This document shows, in pieces, positions 14,307-14,350 of a stretch of DNA of 14,350 nt. Where the stretch lies: assembly GCA_002049945.1 (NCBI GenBank), contig MVCT01000011.1, positions 1 through 14,350 on the forward strand. The letters are read 5' to 3'. The notes below the pieces were generated by a model. The model saw only the letters and a program-made list of their open reading frames with translations, had not been told where the DNA came from and did no database searches. Position numbers and translations under genes: made by a program. Position 1 is the stretch's first letter. Each line of letters opens with the position of its first letter. Source of the stretch: Candidatus Cloacimonas sp. 4484_140. GTDB lineage: Bacteria; Cloacimonadota; Cloacimonadia; JGIOTU-2.

Positions 14307-14350
14307 ATAAAACTCCGATTAATTACTTTTTACCTTTTATTTATAAATTG

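Overview
The window is AT-rich. Apart from one tRNA gene it is coded entirely on the minus strand. Two products carry C-terminal sorting tails of the Por/type IX secretion system (T9SS) kind, one of them on a gingipain-like (C25) peptidase. The signalling proteins (multi-PAS kinase with a TPR sensor, NtrC-type regulator) and the TTGACA-type promoters fit a member of the FCB superphylum outside the Bacteroidota proper. Candidatus Cloacimonadota is my best guess, but no phylogenetic marker here proves it.

Right half (14306 down to 8123): a 1230-residue C25 peptidase with signal peptide, propeptide, LamG domain and T9SS tail is followed after 13 bases by an 825-residue sensor histidine kinase. 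The kinase has an extracytoplasmic TPR-like region, one transmembrane segment before the cytoplasmic part, three PAS domains and a complete HisKA/HATPase core. The two genes very likely share a transcript.

Middle (8122 to 5959): a near-perfect sigma-54 promoter (TGGCACG-GTAA-TTGCT) is preceded by two related 16-base dyads centred near -100 and -190. It drives a short degenerate receiver protein that has lost its phosphorylation residues, a full NtrC-type sigma-54 activator, and a previously overlooked 34-residue single-pass membrane protein with a strong ribosome binding site. This looks like an autoregulated enhancer-dependent operon paired with the upstream kinase.

Left-centre (5856 to 3853): a secreted T9SS-tailed surface protein is interrupted by a single in-frame TGA, with the reading frame otherwise open for another 329 codons. 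The residue before the stop context is Cys-Val-Gly, so read-through with selenocysteine would give CxxU, and a short hairpin follows the TGA. A nonsense mutation or consensus error remains the simpler explanation.

Left end: tRNA-Glu(CTC) on the plus strand with its own promoter and a shared terminator; a repeat-rich intergenic region with two inverted copies of a two-hairpin element; a beta-carbonic anhydrase; AMP-forming acetyl-CoA synthetase with terminator; and the first 19 codons of a probable membrane protein running off the window. A dispersed 35-base repeat occurs in inverted orientation on both sides of the acetyl-CoA synthetase gene.
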